DNA of 64,000 nucleotides, taken from NCBI RefSeq assembly GCF_000312565.1, contig NZ_CALW02000009.1, positions 62,001 to 126,000 of the forward strand. Reading direction: 5' to 3'. A model generated the notes under the pieces. It worked only from the letters and a program-made list of their open reading frames with translations. It made no database searches and was not told the origin of the DNA. This DNA is from Bartonella rattaustraliani AUST/NH4 (lineage in GTDB: Bacteria > Pseudomonadota > Alphaproteobacteria > Rhizobiales > Rhizobiaceae). The translations under genes were made by a program, and so were the position numbers. Each line of letters begins with the position of its first letter. Position 1 is the stretch's first letter. Shown in pieces: positions 51,880 through 61,458 of the stretch.

Positions 51880-52385
51880 CTTTTCCAGTTTATTTAATTG
51901 CCGCTGTTGCAGAAAATGGCGTTATTGGTCGTGTGGGTGCGATGCCTTGGCGCTTGTCGACAGATTTGCAACGCTTTAAGACTTTGACTTTTGGGAAACC
52001 CGTTATTATGGGGCGAAAAACTTGGGATTCTCTTGGGCGTCCTTTAGCAGGGCGCACGAATATCGTTATTACCCGTAATCCGGTCTTTACAGCTGAAGGG
52101 GCTGTGATTGCTCATTCTTTATCTCAAGCTTGTTCTATTGCAGAAAAGGTGGCTTCTCAGGATGGTGCAGATGCTGTTTTTGTTATTGGTGGTGGGGAAA
52201 TTTTTGAACAAGCATTGCCTATGGCTGATAAAATATTTCTGACAGAAGTCTTAGCGTCTATCAAAGGTGATAGTTTTTTTCCACTTTTTGATAAAGAAAA
52301 GTGGACTATTGTGCAAACACAATATATTCCAGAAGGAGATAAAGACACTCACCCGACACGTTTTATAGTTTATGAGCAGAAATAA
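51876..52385 (+). CDS. folA: dihydrofolate reductase
   Basis: A 169-residue NADPH-dependent reductase regenerating tetrahydrofolate after ThyA. Key segments are [26 protein letters not shown] with the active-site Asp, [27 protein letters not shown] and [23 protein letters not shown]. Length is typical. The four-base overlap with thyA implies translational coupling. Confidence 0.96.
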   Translation: MTFPVYLIAAVAENGVIGRVGAMPWRLSTDLQRFKTLTFGKPVIMGRKTWDSLGRPLAGRTNIVITRNPVFTAEGAVIAHSLSQACSIAEKVASQDGADAVFVIGGGEIFEQALPMADKIFLTEVLASIKGDSFFPLFDKEKWTIVQTQYIPEGDKDTHPTRFIVYEQK

Positions 52386-52499
52386 TGTTTGTCATTTAAA
52401 CGAACAGGACTTGTTAGTTAATGTTGTTATTTGACAAGAGATATTCTATCAGATCAAGTAAGTGGTTGGTCGTTGATAATATAGTCAATTAAAGAGGTG

Positions 52500-53648
52500 A
52501 TGATGCCCTGGACAAATCAAAATGGTGATGGCCCGTGGAGTGGCAATAAGAATAAACTCGGTGGTGATAAAAAAGCACCGTCCAAGAATCTTTTCGGTTC
52601 TTCGGGCAGTAATGGTGGTGATAATGGTTCCAACCTTGACGACATTTTGCGTAAAGGGCAGTATCAGTTTAAACAAGTTGGGGGCAGTGCGCTTTTTGTT
52701 TTACTGATTCTTCTTGCTGTGTTGTTTTGGCTCTATCAGTCTTTTTATATCGTACAGCAAAATGAACAAGCAGTGGAGTTGCGTTTTGGTGTGCCTAAGG
52801 CGGGCATTATCGGTGATGGGTTGCATTTTCATTTTTGGCCAATTGAGACCTATATGAAGGTGCCTTTAACAGAAAAAACAATCGCGATTGGTGGGCAGAC
52901 TGGACAGAAGCAACAAAGCGAAGGTTTAATGCTTTCGAGTGATCAGAATATTGTTAATGTTAACTTTTCCGTTTACTATCGAATTGCACGTCCAGGTGAA
53001 TTCTTATTCAATGTGAATGATCAAGAAGGAACTGTTCGTCAGGTTGCTGAGAGTGCAATGCGTGAGGTTATTGGTTCAAGGCCCGTTGATGATGTTTTAC
53101 GTGACAAAAAAGAAGAAGTTGCAAATGATGTTAGAAAAATTATCCAATTGACTGTCGATAAATATCAACTTGGTGTTGAAATCAGTCGTGTGTCGGTGAG
53201 TGAAGCTGCTCCTCCTACGAAGGTTGCTGCTGCATTTAATTCTGTTCAGCAGGCAGAGCAAGAACGTGGACGAATGATTGAAGAAGGAAATCGTGTGCGT
53301 TTTACCAAGATTGGTCTGGCAAATGGTGAGGCGTCACGCACGCGGGAAATTGCAAAGGGGGAAAAAGCACAAATGGTTGAGGAGGCAAGAGGGCGTGCTG
53401 AGCGTTTTCAGGCTATAGCGCGTGAAGCTGCAATTTCACCAGAGGCTACACGTTATCGTCTTTATATGGAGACGATGGGGCGTATTCTTTCTTCATCCAA
53501 TAAATTGCTTCTTGATCAAATAAATTCTCCAGCGGTGCCCTATTTGCCTCTGAATGAATTGCTGCGTAGCAATACATCAGAAAATGCTAAAAATACGTCG
53601 GCACGTTCTGCATCGCTTTTGGATTCTCGTATTTCTGGAGGACGATAA
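52500..53648 (+). CDS. hflK: FtsH protease modulator HflK
   Basis: A 382-residue SPFH-domain membrane protein. A Gly/Asn/Ser-rich cytoplasmic N terminus (about 1-50) precedes one membrane helix (ALFVLLILLAVLFWLYQSF, about 63-81). The SPFH domain begins YIVQQNEQAVELRFG, and a coiled coil rich in RAERFQAIAREAA follows. HflK and HflC form a cage around the membrane protease FtsH. Two adjacent ATG codons (52497, 52500) follow AGAGG; 52500 gives the better spacing. hflC starts two bases after the stop. Confidence 0.95.
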   Translation: MMPWTNQNGDGPWSGNKNKLGGDKKAPSKNLFGSSGSNGGDNGSNLDDILRKGQYQFKQVGGSALFVLLILLAVLFWLYQSFYIVQQNEQAVELRFGVPKAGIIGDGLHFHFWPIETYMKVPLTEKTIAIGGQTGQKQQSEGLMLSSDQNIVNVNFSVYYRIARPGEFLFNVNDQEGTVRQVAESAMREVIGSRPVDDVLRDKKEEVANDVRKIIQLTVDKYQLGVEISRVSVSEAAPPTKVAAAFNSVQQAEQERGRMIEEGNRVRFTKIGLANGEASRTREIAKGEKAQMVEEARGRAERFQAIAREAAISPEATRYRLYMETMGRILSSSNKLLLDQINSPAVPYLPLNELLRSNTSENAKNTSARSASLLDSRISGGR

Positions 53649-53650
53649 TT

Positions 53651-54601
53651 ATGCAGCAGTCTCGTTTCTTATTTGTTTTTATTGCTGTCGTGATACTTTT
53701 GATGGCTTTATGGATGTCTCTTTTCATTGTCTATCCGCGTCAACAAGTGGCAATTAAGCGTTTTGGACAAATTGTTAAGGTAGAGTCTCATCCGGGAATT
53801 TATGTCAAAGTGCCTTTTGTGGATAAGATGATTGTTGTTGATAATCGGTTGCTGCGTTACGATGTTCCTACACAATCTGTTCAAGTTCGTGGAGGTGCTT
53901 ATTATGAAGTGGATGCCTTCTTTATTTATCGTATTACAGATCCTAAATTGTTTTTACAGCGCATTGCCTCAGGGCGTCCGCAGATTGCTGCGCGTGAAAA
54001 CCTTGTCCCACGTTTTATTGATGCTTTGCGCGCTGTTTACGGTAAGCGGGAATTTAGGGCGGCTTTATCCGATGAGAGGGGGGCTATGATGGCTGAAGTG
54101 CAACGGCAGTTTTCTGTCGATGCAGGTTCATTGGGGATCACCATTGTTGATGTACGTATTCGCAAAACCGATTTAACCGATGCCGTTTCAGAAGATGTGT
54201 ATCGGCAAATGGCCGCTGAACGTGAGGCCGCGGCAGAAAATATTCGCGCGCGTGGTCAACAGGAAAGAGATCGTATCGTGGCGGAAGCTAATCGTGAATA
54301 TGAAGAAATCGTAGCAGCTGCAAAGCGTGATGCTGAAATTACGCGTGGTGAAGGTCAGGCTGAAAGCATTCGCCTTTTATTGAGTGCGAGGGAGGCAAAT
54401 CCGTCCTTTTACGATTTTTGGTTAGCAATGGAACAATATAAGAATTTAGAGCAGATTCCGATGGTGATCTCACCAAACGAGGATTTCTTCTTCTATTTTC
54501 GCAATCCATTACAGGAAAAGAAAAAATTTTCATCAGCAATAAGCACATCAACAACAAGCAATGGCCTGAGCGGAACTGATCCAAAAATTGGGCGAGAGTA
54601 G
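53651..54601 (+). CDS. hflC: FtsH protease modulator HflC
   Basis: A 316-residue partner of HflK. One N-terminal membrane helix (FLFVFIAVVILLMALWMSLFI) is followed by the SPFH domain (VYPRQQVAIKRFGQIVKVES, HPGIYVKVPFVDKMIVVDNR), IGITIVDVRIRKTDL-like GSLGITIVDVRIRKTD, and a coiled coil with REAAAENIRARGQQERDRI. GGAGGA lies upstream of ATG 53651. The hflK-hflC-degP order is the alphaproteobacterial standard and groups envelope quality control. Confidence 0.95.
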   Translation: MQQSRFLFVFIAVVILLMALWMSLFIVYPRQQVAIKRFGQIVKVESHPGIYVKVPFVDKMIVVDNRLLRYDVPTQSVQVRGGAYYEVDAFFIYRITDPKLFLQRIASGRPQIAARENLVPRFIDALRAVYGKREFRAALSDERGAMMAEVQRQFSVDAGSLGITIVDVRIRKTDLTDAVSEDVYRQMAAEREAAAENIRARGQQERDRIVAEANREYEEIVAAAKRDAEITRGEGQAESIRLLLSAREANPSFYDFWLAMEQYKNLEQIPMVISPNEDFFFYFRNPLQEKKKFSSAISTSTTSNGLSGTDPKIGRE

Positions 54602-54747
54602 AGGCAAAAATGAACTGGTAACACACTATTTTGGCATGATAGCTGTGAGGTTGCTTTCTTTTATGATGAAGGTGGAAAGTGTTGAGCCATACTGAATATT
54701 GATTAAATATGATGCGGCATTTCGTAGCGTTTTGTTAAAGGCATGTC

Positions 54748-56262
54748 ATGGGTAGAAATGTTATAGGTAAAAATACGTTTTTGAAGCTCTTTGTTCCAAG
54801 AGTCGTTGTTTGTGTATTTTTATTTTTATCGGGGGCAATCAGTGTGTCTTGGGGAGAGGAGAAAAACACGCTTTTTCCCATTCCTGATTTGGCGGCTGAA
54901 CTTTTGGAAACGGTTGTCAATATTTCCACAGAACAAACCGTTGAAGGTACAGAACAGGATGAGCATACTTCTGTGCCTGTCATTCCAGACGATTCATTGT
55001 TGCAAGAATATTTTAATGATTTTTTTTCACCGAAAGATGGTAAAAAAGACGGTCAGTTTCGAAAGGTACGTTCTTTAGGATCTGGTTTTGTGATTGATGC
55101 GCAAAAAGGACTGATTGTTACGAATTATCACGTTATTGTTGATGCTGATGAGATTGAAGTTAATTTTACCGATGGTACAAAACTTAAAGCAAAATTGCTT
55201 GGAAGGGATAGTAAGACTGATTTGGCTCTGCTTCAAGTTGATCCAAGACGTAAAAAATTGAAAGCTGTACGCTTTGGGGATTCAGAAAAAGCACGTATCG
55301 GTGATTGGGTGATGGCTATCGGTAACCCCTATGGTTTTGGTGGAAGTGTAACGGTTGGTATTATTTCTGCACGCAATCGTGATCTTAATGCTGGTCCTTA
55401 CGATAATTTTATTCAGACAGATGCTGCGATTAACCGAGGAAATTCTGGGGGGCCACTCTTTGATAGAAATGGTGAAGTGATAGGGATTAATACAGCGATT
55501 ATTTCGCCTTCTGGGGGGTCTATTGGGATTGGTTTTGCTATACCATCGGATATGGCCCTTTCTGTTATTAATCAGTTGCGTGATTTTGGAGAGATAAGGC
55601 GTGGTTGGTTGGCTATTCGTATTCAACCGGTGACAGAGGATATTGCAAAAAGTTTGAAACTAGATAGCGCTGTGGGGGCGTTGGTTGCTGGTAAAATGGA
55701 ACAGGAAGATGTCGATAATAGCCAATTACAGGATGGGGATGTTATTCTTTTCTTTGGGGATACAGAAATTAAGCATGCGCGTGATTTGCCGCGTTTAGTA
55801 GCGGAAAGTACGGAAGGAAAAGTGGTAGATGTTACTGTTTTGCGGGATGGACAGAAAAAAACAGTACAAGTTAAGCTTGGACGTTTGATTGAGACAGATG
55901 CAAATGAAAATACACAAGAAGAATCGGATGATGATAAAAGTGATACTTCATCGAAAAGCGTGACAATGCAATTTATGGGAATGACATTATCTGAACTGAC
56001 AGCGGATTTGCGTCAACATTATTCTATTACAGATAAACTTCAAGGGCTTGTGGTGACATCTGTTGCACAAAATAGTGCGGCGGATAAAAAGCATATTCGT
56101 ATTGGTGAAGTGATTGTGGATATTAATCAAAGTTCTGTAACAACAATCGAGGAGGCTAAAAAACGTATTCATAAATTACGTGAAGCTGGACGTAAAAATG
56201 CTCTCTTTATTGTTGCACGCGCAGATGGAGAGTTACGGTTTGTGACGATCCCAATAGATTGA
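54748..56262 (+). CDS. degP: periplasmic serine protease DegP/HtrA
   Basis: A 504-residue exported protease-chaperone. The signal peptide spans about 1-36 (VVVCVFLFLSGAISVSWG). The trypsin-like domain carries His128 in TNYHVIV, Asp158 in SKTDLALL and Ser233 in RGNSGGP. Two PDZ domains follow: the first after RRGWLAIRIQPVT, the second from GMTLSELTADLRQHYSI. It degrades or refolds damaged envelope proteins and in Bartonella is a known surface antigen-type protein. It lies 146 bases after hflC; serB, next in relatives, is missing here. Confidence 0.95.
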   Translation: MGRNVIGKNTFLKLFVPRVVVCVFLFLSGAISVSWGEEKNTLFPIPDLAAELLETVVNISTEQTVEGTEQDEHTSVPVIPDDSLLQEYFNDFFSPKDGKKDGQFRKVRSLGSGFVIDAQKGLIVTNYHVIVDADEIEVNFTDGTKLKAKLLGRDSKTDLALLQVDPRRKKLKAVRFGDSEKARIGDWVMAIGNPYGFGGSVTVGIISARNRDLNAGPYDNFIQTDAAINRGNSGGPLFDRNGEVIGINTAIISPSGGSIGIGFAIPSDMALSVINQLRDFGEIRRGWLAIRIQPVTEDIAKSLKLDSAVGALVAGKMEQEDVDNSQLQDGDVILFFGDTEIKHARDLPRLVAESTEGKVVDVTVLRDGQKKTVQVKLGRLIETDANENTQEESDDDKSDTSSKSVTMQFMGMTLSELTADLRQHYSITDKLQGLVVTSVAQNSAADKKHIRIGEVIVDINQSSVTTIEEAKKRIHKLREAGRKNALFIVARADGELRFVTIPID

Positions 56263-56330
56263 TGTTTGGGAAATCAACGTTTGAGAAATTAAATTTTAAA
56301 AATATATCTTGAGCCCTTTCTGTTGTAATT

Positions 56331-56580
56331 CATTGATTTATAATGATGATTTATCGTTGTCTGCTTTGAGTCATAATCCTGAATATTGTAAGATTCTCTC
56401 ATTTTAAATTTCTTTATGTTGATTAATTTTGTTCACTTGGCTTTATGGGGGTGGCATGAAGGTAAAACTATAGGAGAAAGAAAAAATGCCTCTCATGAAC
56501 CGCTTTCATGCAAGGGCTGTTGCAACGCTATGATTTGGTGGATATATCATGAGCTGGTAAAGGGAAGATGATACTGGTGT
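56331..56580 (-). repeat. dispersed intergenic repeat, copy D
   Basis: Reverse orientation. Blocks seen in order on the reverse strand include ATGAAAGCGGTTCATGAGAG, GCATTTTTTCTTTCTCC, AAGTGAACAAAATTAATCAA, GAGAGAATCTTACAATATTC and TTATAAATCAATG. It starts about 70 bases after the degP stop. The 5' half past the GAGCTCATG-like block is more diverged. Confidence 0.8.
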
Positions 56581-57177
56581 ATGGACGTGTGATAGGGCGG
56601 GAGTCTTTCTTTTCAATTCGTGAAAGAGAAATGATATAAAAAGCTTGATATGAAAGCTTACAATTTATGGATATGGTTGTGTTTTTCTTCCTAACAATGG
56701 ATCTGTCGTGGGATATTTACTGTGTGCTGGAGAGAAAAACAATGGAGGGTGCTCATGGAGTGGGGCCTATCAAAAATCAGGCTATTGTCTTTTGTGTAAA
56801 AAGGAGGAACTGTTATATAAAAAGGGTAAACTGTTTTTTATGTGTGTTAAGTACTCTTCTTAAAAACTTATATATGATTGTAAAAAGTGTATTTGATCAT
56901 CATGCTTGAAAGTTTTTTTCACTGTATTTTGTTATGGAAGAATGAGAGTAGAAAAAACACTTTAAGTGTTTTGTTGTTCTTAATATCTTGTCAAAAGGAT
57001 GAAAAATTATTATCGGTATTTTTCTGCGTTAGATTCAAAAGTTCTGCTTGTCTTTTGAGTGAAGTGCTTACTCTGTGAGCATGCCGATGAACGTGAGAGG
57101 CTTGATGGCTTTTTATGACTGTTGCGATAAAATTCATTCAAGACAGAAGTTTATAATGTCTTGAATGTTTTAACAGC
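56581..57177. other. gene-free stretch between repeats D and E
   Basis: About 600 bases between two repeat copies of the same orientation. Short frames exist (56667-56909, 56887-57078) but have no ribosome binding site or recognisable content. Relatives carry serB in this interval; I could not find a convincing serB remnant by eye. Confidence 0.45.
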
Positions 57178-57556
57178 AACATGTTGATTTATAAGTATTA
57201 TCTGTTGTTATCTAGCTTGAATCATAACCCCGCATATATTATAGATGCTTTCATTTCAAATCTTTTTATGTTGAATCAATTTTGTTTCACTTGGCTTTAC
57301 ATCATAAACAGGGTTTGTATAGGGATAAGGATTATAGGGGGAAGGAAGAAAAATGCTTCTCATGAACGGTCTTCATGCAAGAGGTGTGGCAACACCATGG
57401 GTTTGTAAATATATGGGGAGATGGTAAAAGAATGATGGTGCTGGTTTTTCACCTTCATAAGTGTCAATGTGGTGGTGCTCAATGGCTTTATTGTTCTATA
57501 ATTCACGGACAACACTGCGAAATGGGGTTAGGAGCTCTAAGAGATGTCTTTTTTAA
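57178..57556 (-). repeat. dispersed intergenic repeat, copy E (longest form)
   Basis: Reverse orientation, nearly complete. On the reverse strand it begins CATCTCTTAGAGCTCCTAA, then CCATTGAGCACCACC, CTTATGAAGGTGAAAA, AGCACCATCATTCTTTTAC, CTTGCATGAAGACCGTTCATGAG, AGCATTTTTCTTCC, AAGCCAAGTGAAACAAAATT, GGGGTTATGATTCAAGCTAG and TTATAAATCAACATGTTG. It ends about 50 bases upstream of the miaA start, so it may contribute the miaA promoter. Confidence 0.85.
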
Positions 57557-57605
57557 CCGTATGGGCGGAATTTTTTGATTGATACGGATAAAGGAATTTC
57601 CATTC

Positions 57606-58478
57606 GTGACACAGAAAACGATTACTTTGATAGCGGGGCCAACGGCAAGTGGAAAGTCAGCTTTTGCTTTAAAAATGGCTCAAGAAAGAGATGCTTTCAT
57701 CATTAATACGGATTCAATGCAGATTTATGATGTTTTAAATATTTTAACAGCACGGCCGACGAGAGCTGAGATCGCCATTGTTTCCCATTACCTTTATGGT
57801 TATGTGAGTCCTTCTTTGAATTATTCCGTGGGGTTGTGGTTGCGTGATGTTGAGAAGTTGTTAACAACATTGACAGAGAAATCGCTTGTTTTTGTTGGTG
57901 GAACAGGGCTTTATTTTCGTGCTCTTTTAGAAGGAATTATAGAAATTCCTTCCATTCCAGATGCTGTGCGGCAAAAATGGCGCTTTCGTCTTGAGCAAGA
58001 GGGATCTGAAAGTCTTTATCGTGAATTGTTGCAAGTTGATGCTGTTCTCGCAGAGAGAATTTCTGTGCAAGATGGTCAACGTATTATACGTGCTTTAGAA
58101 GTTTATGATGTAACAGGTAAAAAGCTTAGTTGGTGGCAAAAGCAAAAAACGGCCCCCTTGATTTCTTCAAATTGTGTAGAGAAAATTCTTCTTATGCCCC
58201 CACGTCAATTGCTTTATGAGCGTATTCATAAACGATTGGAGGCTATGATTGAAAGAGGTGCTTTAGAAGAGGTCATTGCCATGAAGAAGCTGAAGCTTTC
58301 ACCTTTATTACCAGCGATGAAGGCAATTGGTATCCCTGAATTTATAGCTTATTTAGATGGATATAGAAGTTTTGAGAATGCTTTCGAAACAGTAAAGATA
58401 CAAACGAGGCGCTATGCTAAGAGGCAAATGACATGGTTTCGTCATCAGTTTGATCAAGAATGGAGGCTCACTTCTTAA
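57606..58478 (+). CDS. miaA: tRNA dimethylallyltransferase
   Basis: A 290-residue enzyme that isopentenylates adenosine 37 of tRNAs reading UNN codons. P-loop AGPTASGKSA (about 9-18), the NTDSMQIYDVLNILTARP block, HYLYGYVSPSLNYSVGLW, FVGGTGLYFRALLEGI, then VQDGQRIIRALEVYDVTG, and the C-terminal QTRRYAKRQMTWFRHQ are typical. The start is GTG 57606 with AAGGA ten bases upstream; TTG 57579 would add nine residues without family match. It precedes ilvB as in relatives. Confidence 0.95.
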   Translation: MTQKTITLIAGPTASGKSAFALKMAQERDAFIINTDSMQIYDVLNILTARPTRAEIAIVSHYLYGYVSPSLNYSVGLWLRDVEKLLTTLTEKSLVFVGGTGLYFRALLEGIIEIPSIPDAVRQKWRFRLEQEGSESLYRELLQVDAVLAERISVQDGQRIIRALEVYDVTGKKLSWWQKQKTAPLISSNCVEKILLMPPRQLLYERIHKRLEAMIERGALEEVIAMKKLKLSPLLPAMKAIGIPEFIAYLDGYRSFENAFETVKIQTRRYAKRQMTWFRHQFDQEWRLTS

Positions 58479-58670
58479 CAGGAAAGCTGGTTAATAAAAG
58501 AGCAAGAGGAGATGTAAAAGCAGTTTACGGAAGGCGAACATATTGTAAATGAAAAGTTTTGAGCGAGATACTTTTTGATTGACGAATGGCATTGATATAA
58601 TTAAAGCTCATTGTAAAGAGATGTTCTTCTTATAGATGTTTGGTGTTGGCATGAGGGGGGTATACAATAT

Positions 58671-58737
58671 ATGCTTTTTGCGTGTAGTGGGCTCCTTCGG
58701 GGGCTTTTTTTATGAGCTCCTTTATGGAGCTTTTTTT
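58671..58737 (+). promoter_or_regulatory. putative leader-peptide attenuator of ilvB
   Basis: A 14-codon frame at 58671-58715 reads MLFACSGLLRGLFL, with five Leu codons. It overlaps four pairing arms: 1 GCTCC (58691-58695), 2 GGGGC (58700-58704), 3 GCTCC (58716-58720) and 4 GGAGC (58726-58730). Arms 1:2 form a hairpin with a TTCG loop, and arms 3:4 a hairpin with a TTTAT loop; each is followed by about seven T. Arms 2:3 can pair instead. The ilvB start is only 31 bases past the last T run, leaving no room for a promoter, so ilvB transcription should cross both hairpins. A possible promoter is TTGGTG (58640) with TACAAT (58663), spacing 17. Alternative: tandem terminators of miaA. Confidence 0.5.
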
Positions 58738-58767
58738 ATTTTGTTATCAAATAGGTGAGTTAAGAAA

Positions 58768-60573
58768 ATGACACATTATCCAAGAATACAAGAGAGTATG
58801 GACGGAAAAATGATGTCGGGGGCTGAGATGGTGGTTCAAGCTCTTATTGATCAAGGAGTTAAGCATCTCTTCGGTTATCCTGGTGGCGCTGCCCTTCCTA
58901 TTTTTGATATGATTTATCAACAAGATGCAATTCAGCATATTTTGGTGCGTCATGAACAAGCGGCAGGTCATGCTGCTGAGGGGTATGCTCGGAGCACAGG
59001 AAAGGTCGGTGTTATGCTTGTGACTTCTGGTCCAGGTGCAACAAATGCTGTAACACCTCTGCAAGATGCACTCATGGATTCTATCCCTCTTGTTTGTTTT
59101 TCTGGTCAGGTGCCAACAACTATCATTGGAACAAATGGTTTTCAAGAAGCGGATACTGTTGGTATTACAAAAGCCTGTACGAAATATAATTGTTTGGTTA
59201 AAGATGTAAATGATCTTGCGGAAATCATTCATTATGCGTTTTTTATTGCACAATCAGGACGTCCAGGACCAGTTTTGATTGATATTCCTAAAGATATTCA
59301 ATTTGCTTCGGGTCTTTATAAAGCACCTAAAACATCGGCCTTTCTGCTTTCTTATACGCAGTCAAAAACAAAAGAAAATATGAAGGATATCGAATCTGCT
59401 GTTTCTCTTTTAGCACAAGCAAAACGTCCTGTTATTTATTCTGGTGGCGGTGTCATTTCATCGGGTCCTAAAGCTGTACAGCTTTTGCGCGATCTTGTTC
59501 AATTAGGAGATTTTCCGATTACCTCAACACTCATGGGGCTTGGTGCTTATCCAGCTTCTCGCAAAAATTGGCTGGGAATGCTTGGAATGCATGGAACCTA
59601 TGAGGCTAATATGACCATGCATGATTGTGATGTTATGTTAGCTGTTGGTGCACGGTTTGATGATCGTATCACCGGGCGGCTTGATGCATTTGCGCCTCAT
59701 GCGCGTATTATTCATATTGATATTGATCCTTCTTCTATCAACAAAATTGTAAAAGTAGAGGTTCCACTTATTGGTGATGTGGCTGATATTTTAGAAGATC
59801 TGAATCGGCTTTTGCATACGCAGAAATCAATCTTTAAGCGTGAAAGTCGTGAGGCATGGTGGGCGCAAATTAATCGCTGGAAAGCACGTAACTCTCTGGC
59901 ATATACAGAGAAAAAAGATGTTATTATGCCACAATATGCCCTTGATCGGCTTTATGCACTTACTAAAAATGTGCATGCTTATGTCACGACAGATGTTGGG
60001 CAACATCAAATGTGGGCTGCACAATATTATCGCTTTGATGAACCAAAACATTGGATGACTTCTGGCGGACTTGGAACTATGGGATATGGCCTTCCTGCTG
60101 CTATTGGGGCTCAAATAGCACATCCTGAGGCACAGGTTGTTTGTATTTCTGGTGATGCTTCAATTCAAATGAATATTCAAGAACTTTCGACAGCAGTTCA
60201 GTATAATACGCCGGTGAAAATTTTTATTTTAAATAATCAGTATATGGGTATGGTTCGCCAGTGGCAGCAATTGCTGCATGGCAATCGTCTTTCTCATTCT
60301 TATACGGAATCGATGCCTGACTTTGTGAAATTAGCACAAGCTTACGGAGCAATTGGTATTTGTTGTTCAAAACCGGATGAATTGGATGATAAAATTCAGC
60401 AAATGATTAACTGTGATAAGCTAGTTCTCTTTGATTGTCGTGTTGACAATTTGGAAAATTGTTTTCCTATGATACCATCTGGGTGTGCACATAATGATAT
60501 GCTTTTGCCTGATGAGGCGAATGATGAAACTGTTGCAAATGCTATTTCTGCAGAAGGGCAGGTTTTAGTCTAA
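58768..60573 (+). CDS. ilvB: acetolactate synthase, large (catalytic) subunit
   Basis: A 601-residue thiamine-diphosphate enzyme making acetolactate or acetohydroxybutyrate, the first common step to valine, leucine and isoleucine. Features: [14 protein letters not shown], catalytic Glu63 in [15 protein letters not shown], the FAD region ([32 protein letters not shown]), and the ThDP motif starting GDASIQMN and ending NNQYMGM. The frame is intact. The regulatory subunit gene (ilvH/ilvN), normally directly downstream, is absent; a repeat copy lies there instead. Confidence 0.96.
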   Translation: MTHYPRIQESMDGKMMSGAEMVVQALIDQGVKHLFGYPGGAALPIFDMIYQQDAIQHILVRHEQAAGHAAEGYARSTGKVGVMLVTSGPGATNAVTPLQDALMDSIPLVCFSGQVPTTIIGTNGFQEADTVGITKACTKYNCLVKDVNDLAEIIHYAFFIAQSGRPGPVLIDIPKDIQFASGLYKAPKTSAFLLSYTQSKTKENMKDIESAVSLLAQAKRPVIYSGGGVISSGPKAVQLLRDLVQLGDFPITSTLMGLGAYPASRKNWLGMLGMHGTYEANMTMHDCDVMLAVGARFDDRITGRLDAFAPHARIIHIDIDPSSINKIVKVEVPLIGDVADILEDLNRLLHTQKSIFKRESREAWWAQINRWKARNSLAYTEKKDVIMPQYALDRLYALTKNVHAYVTTDVGQHQMWAAQYYRFDEPKHWMTSGGLGTMGYGLPAAIGAQIAHPEAQVVCISGDASIQMNIQELSTAVQYNTPVKIFILNNQYMGMVRQWQQLLHGNRLSHSYTESMPDFVKLAQAYGAIGICCSKPDELDDKIQQMINCDKLVLFDCRVDNLENCFPMIPSGCAHNDMLLPDEANDETVANAISAEGQVLV

Positions 60574-60837
60574 AATATGCCCATTCAGTAATAGAGAATA
60601 AAGAGATTTGGTAGGTTATTGACTTTTAGAAGTGTCTTTTCCTCCGGCTCTTCTTCTTTAAGGTTTTTTAGCATCCTTAGAGTCTCTTTTTATAATTTGC
60701 ACTCTTTGTTTAAAAAGGGAAGATGTCTTATCGTCTATTTACCCGAAAAGTGTTTTGCATGTTTGTTGCCTTTAGATTGCTTTTTATTCATCATCTGATT
60801 TTTATGATTGTTTCGTTGTTTACGGGCTTGTTTTAAC
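60574..60837. other. gap after ilvB lacking ilvH
   Basis: About 260 bases between ilvB and repeat copy F. No frame resembling the ACT-domain regulatory subunit of acetolactate synthase is present. A T-rich stretch follows the ilvB stop without a clear hairpin. Confidence 0.5.
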
Positions 60838-61192
60838 GAAAAATCTCTTAGAGCTCCTAAGCCCATTTCACGTTGGCGTGGGTGAATTGTATAACGATAA
60901 ATCCATTGAGCACCAACATCTTCATGCTTATAAAGGTAGCAGTCGGCACCATCATTCTATTTATAAGCTCATGGTGTTGTAACAGTCCTTGCATGCAGGT
61001 GGTTCATGAGAAGCATTTTTCTTGCTTTTGCTCTCATTTTACCTCCCTATGCCAACTCCGCGCTTATGGCGTACAAATAAGTGCGTAAAGTTGACTCAAC
61101 ATAAAGAGGTTTAAAATAAAAAGACCTTACAGTATTCGGGGTTGTGATTTAAGCTCGATAAAGACAAATAATCTTTATGAATCAATGTGTTT
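60838..61192 (+). repeat. dispersed intergenic repeat, copy F (nearly full length)
   Basis: Begins ATCTCTTAGAGCTCCTAAGC, matching copy E over the first 20 bases, then CCATTGAGCACCAAC, CTTATAAAGGTAGCAGTCGG, CACCATCATTCTATTTATAA, GCATGCAGGTGGTTCATGAG, AAGCATTTTTCTTGC, AAAGTTGACTCAACATAAAG, TATTCGGGGTTGTGATTTAA and TTTATGAATCAATGTGTT. A 71-codon frame across it (60873-61088) shares the repeat-encoded CMxVVHExHFS peptide with a frame in copy A and is not called as a gene. Confidence 0.85.
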
Positions 61193-61458
61193 TATGATAT
61201 GCTTTAAAAGTGTGGTGCCAAAATTGACTTTAGGGAGTGTTTTTTCATTTTCAATAGGGATAACTTTAGGGGAGATTCTTCTTCAGGTCATATTGAGATG
61301 ATTGAAGTATTTTGTATGAAATAGTTGGTACAATCGTTGTCAATTGTGCTGTGAAAGTGGTGAGATGCTCATGATGAGAAATTTTGAGACAATTTTTTGA
61401 CAATGGTTTTGTTTCCAAAACGCTTGCTCTTTTTATGCGAATCTTATTTTGATAAATC
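61193..61458. other. short gap upstream of the RecD-like gene
   Basis: About 270 AT-rich bases between repeat F and the helicase start; no frame or structured element recognised. Confidence 0.4.

Noticed and set aside
52522-52707. Alternative-frame readings within hflK
   Set aside because: Completely inside a well supported gene in another frame.
57181-57578. Forward frames of 75 and 67 codons before miaA
   Set aside because: They run antisense through repeat copy E and have no start signals.
58747-59253. 168-codon reverse-strand frame antisense to ilvB
   Set aside because: Overlaps the essential N-terminal domain of ilvB in antisense and lacks recognisable content.
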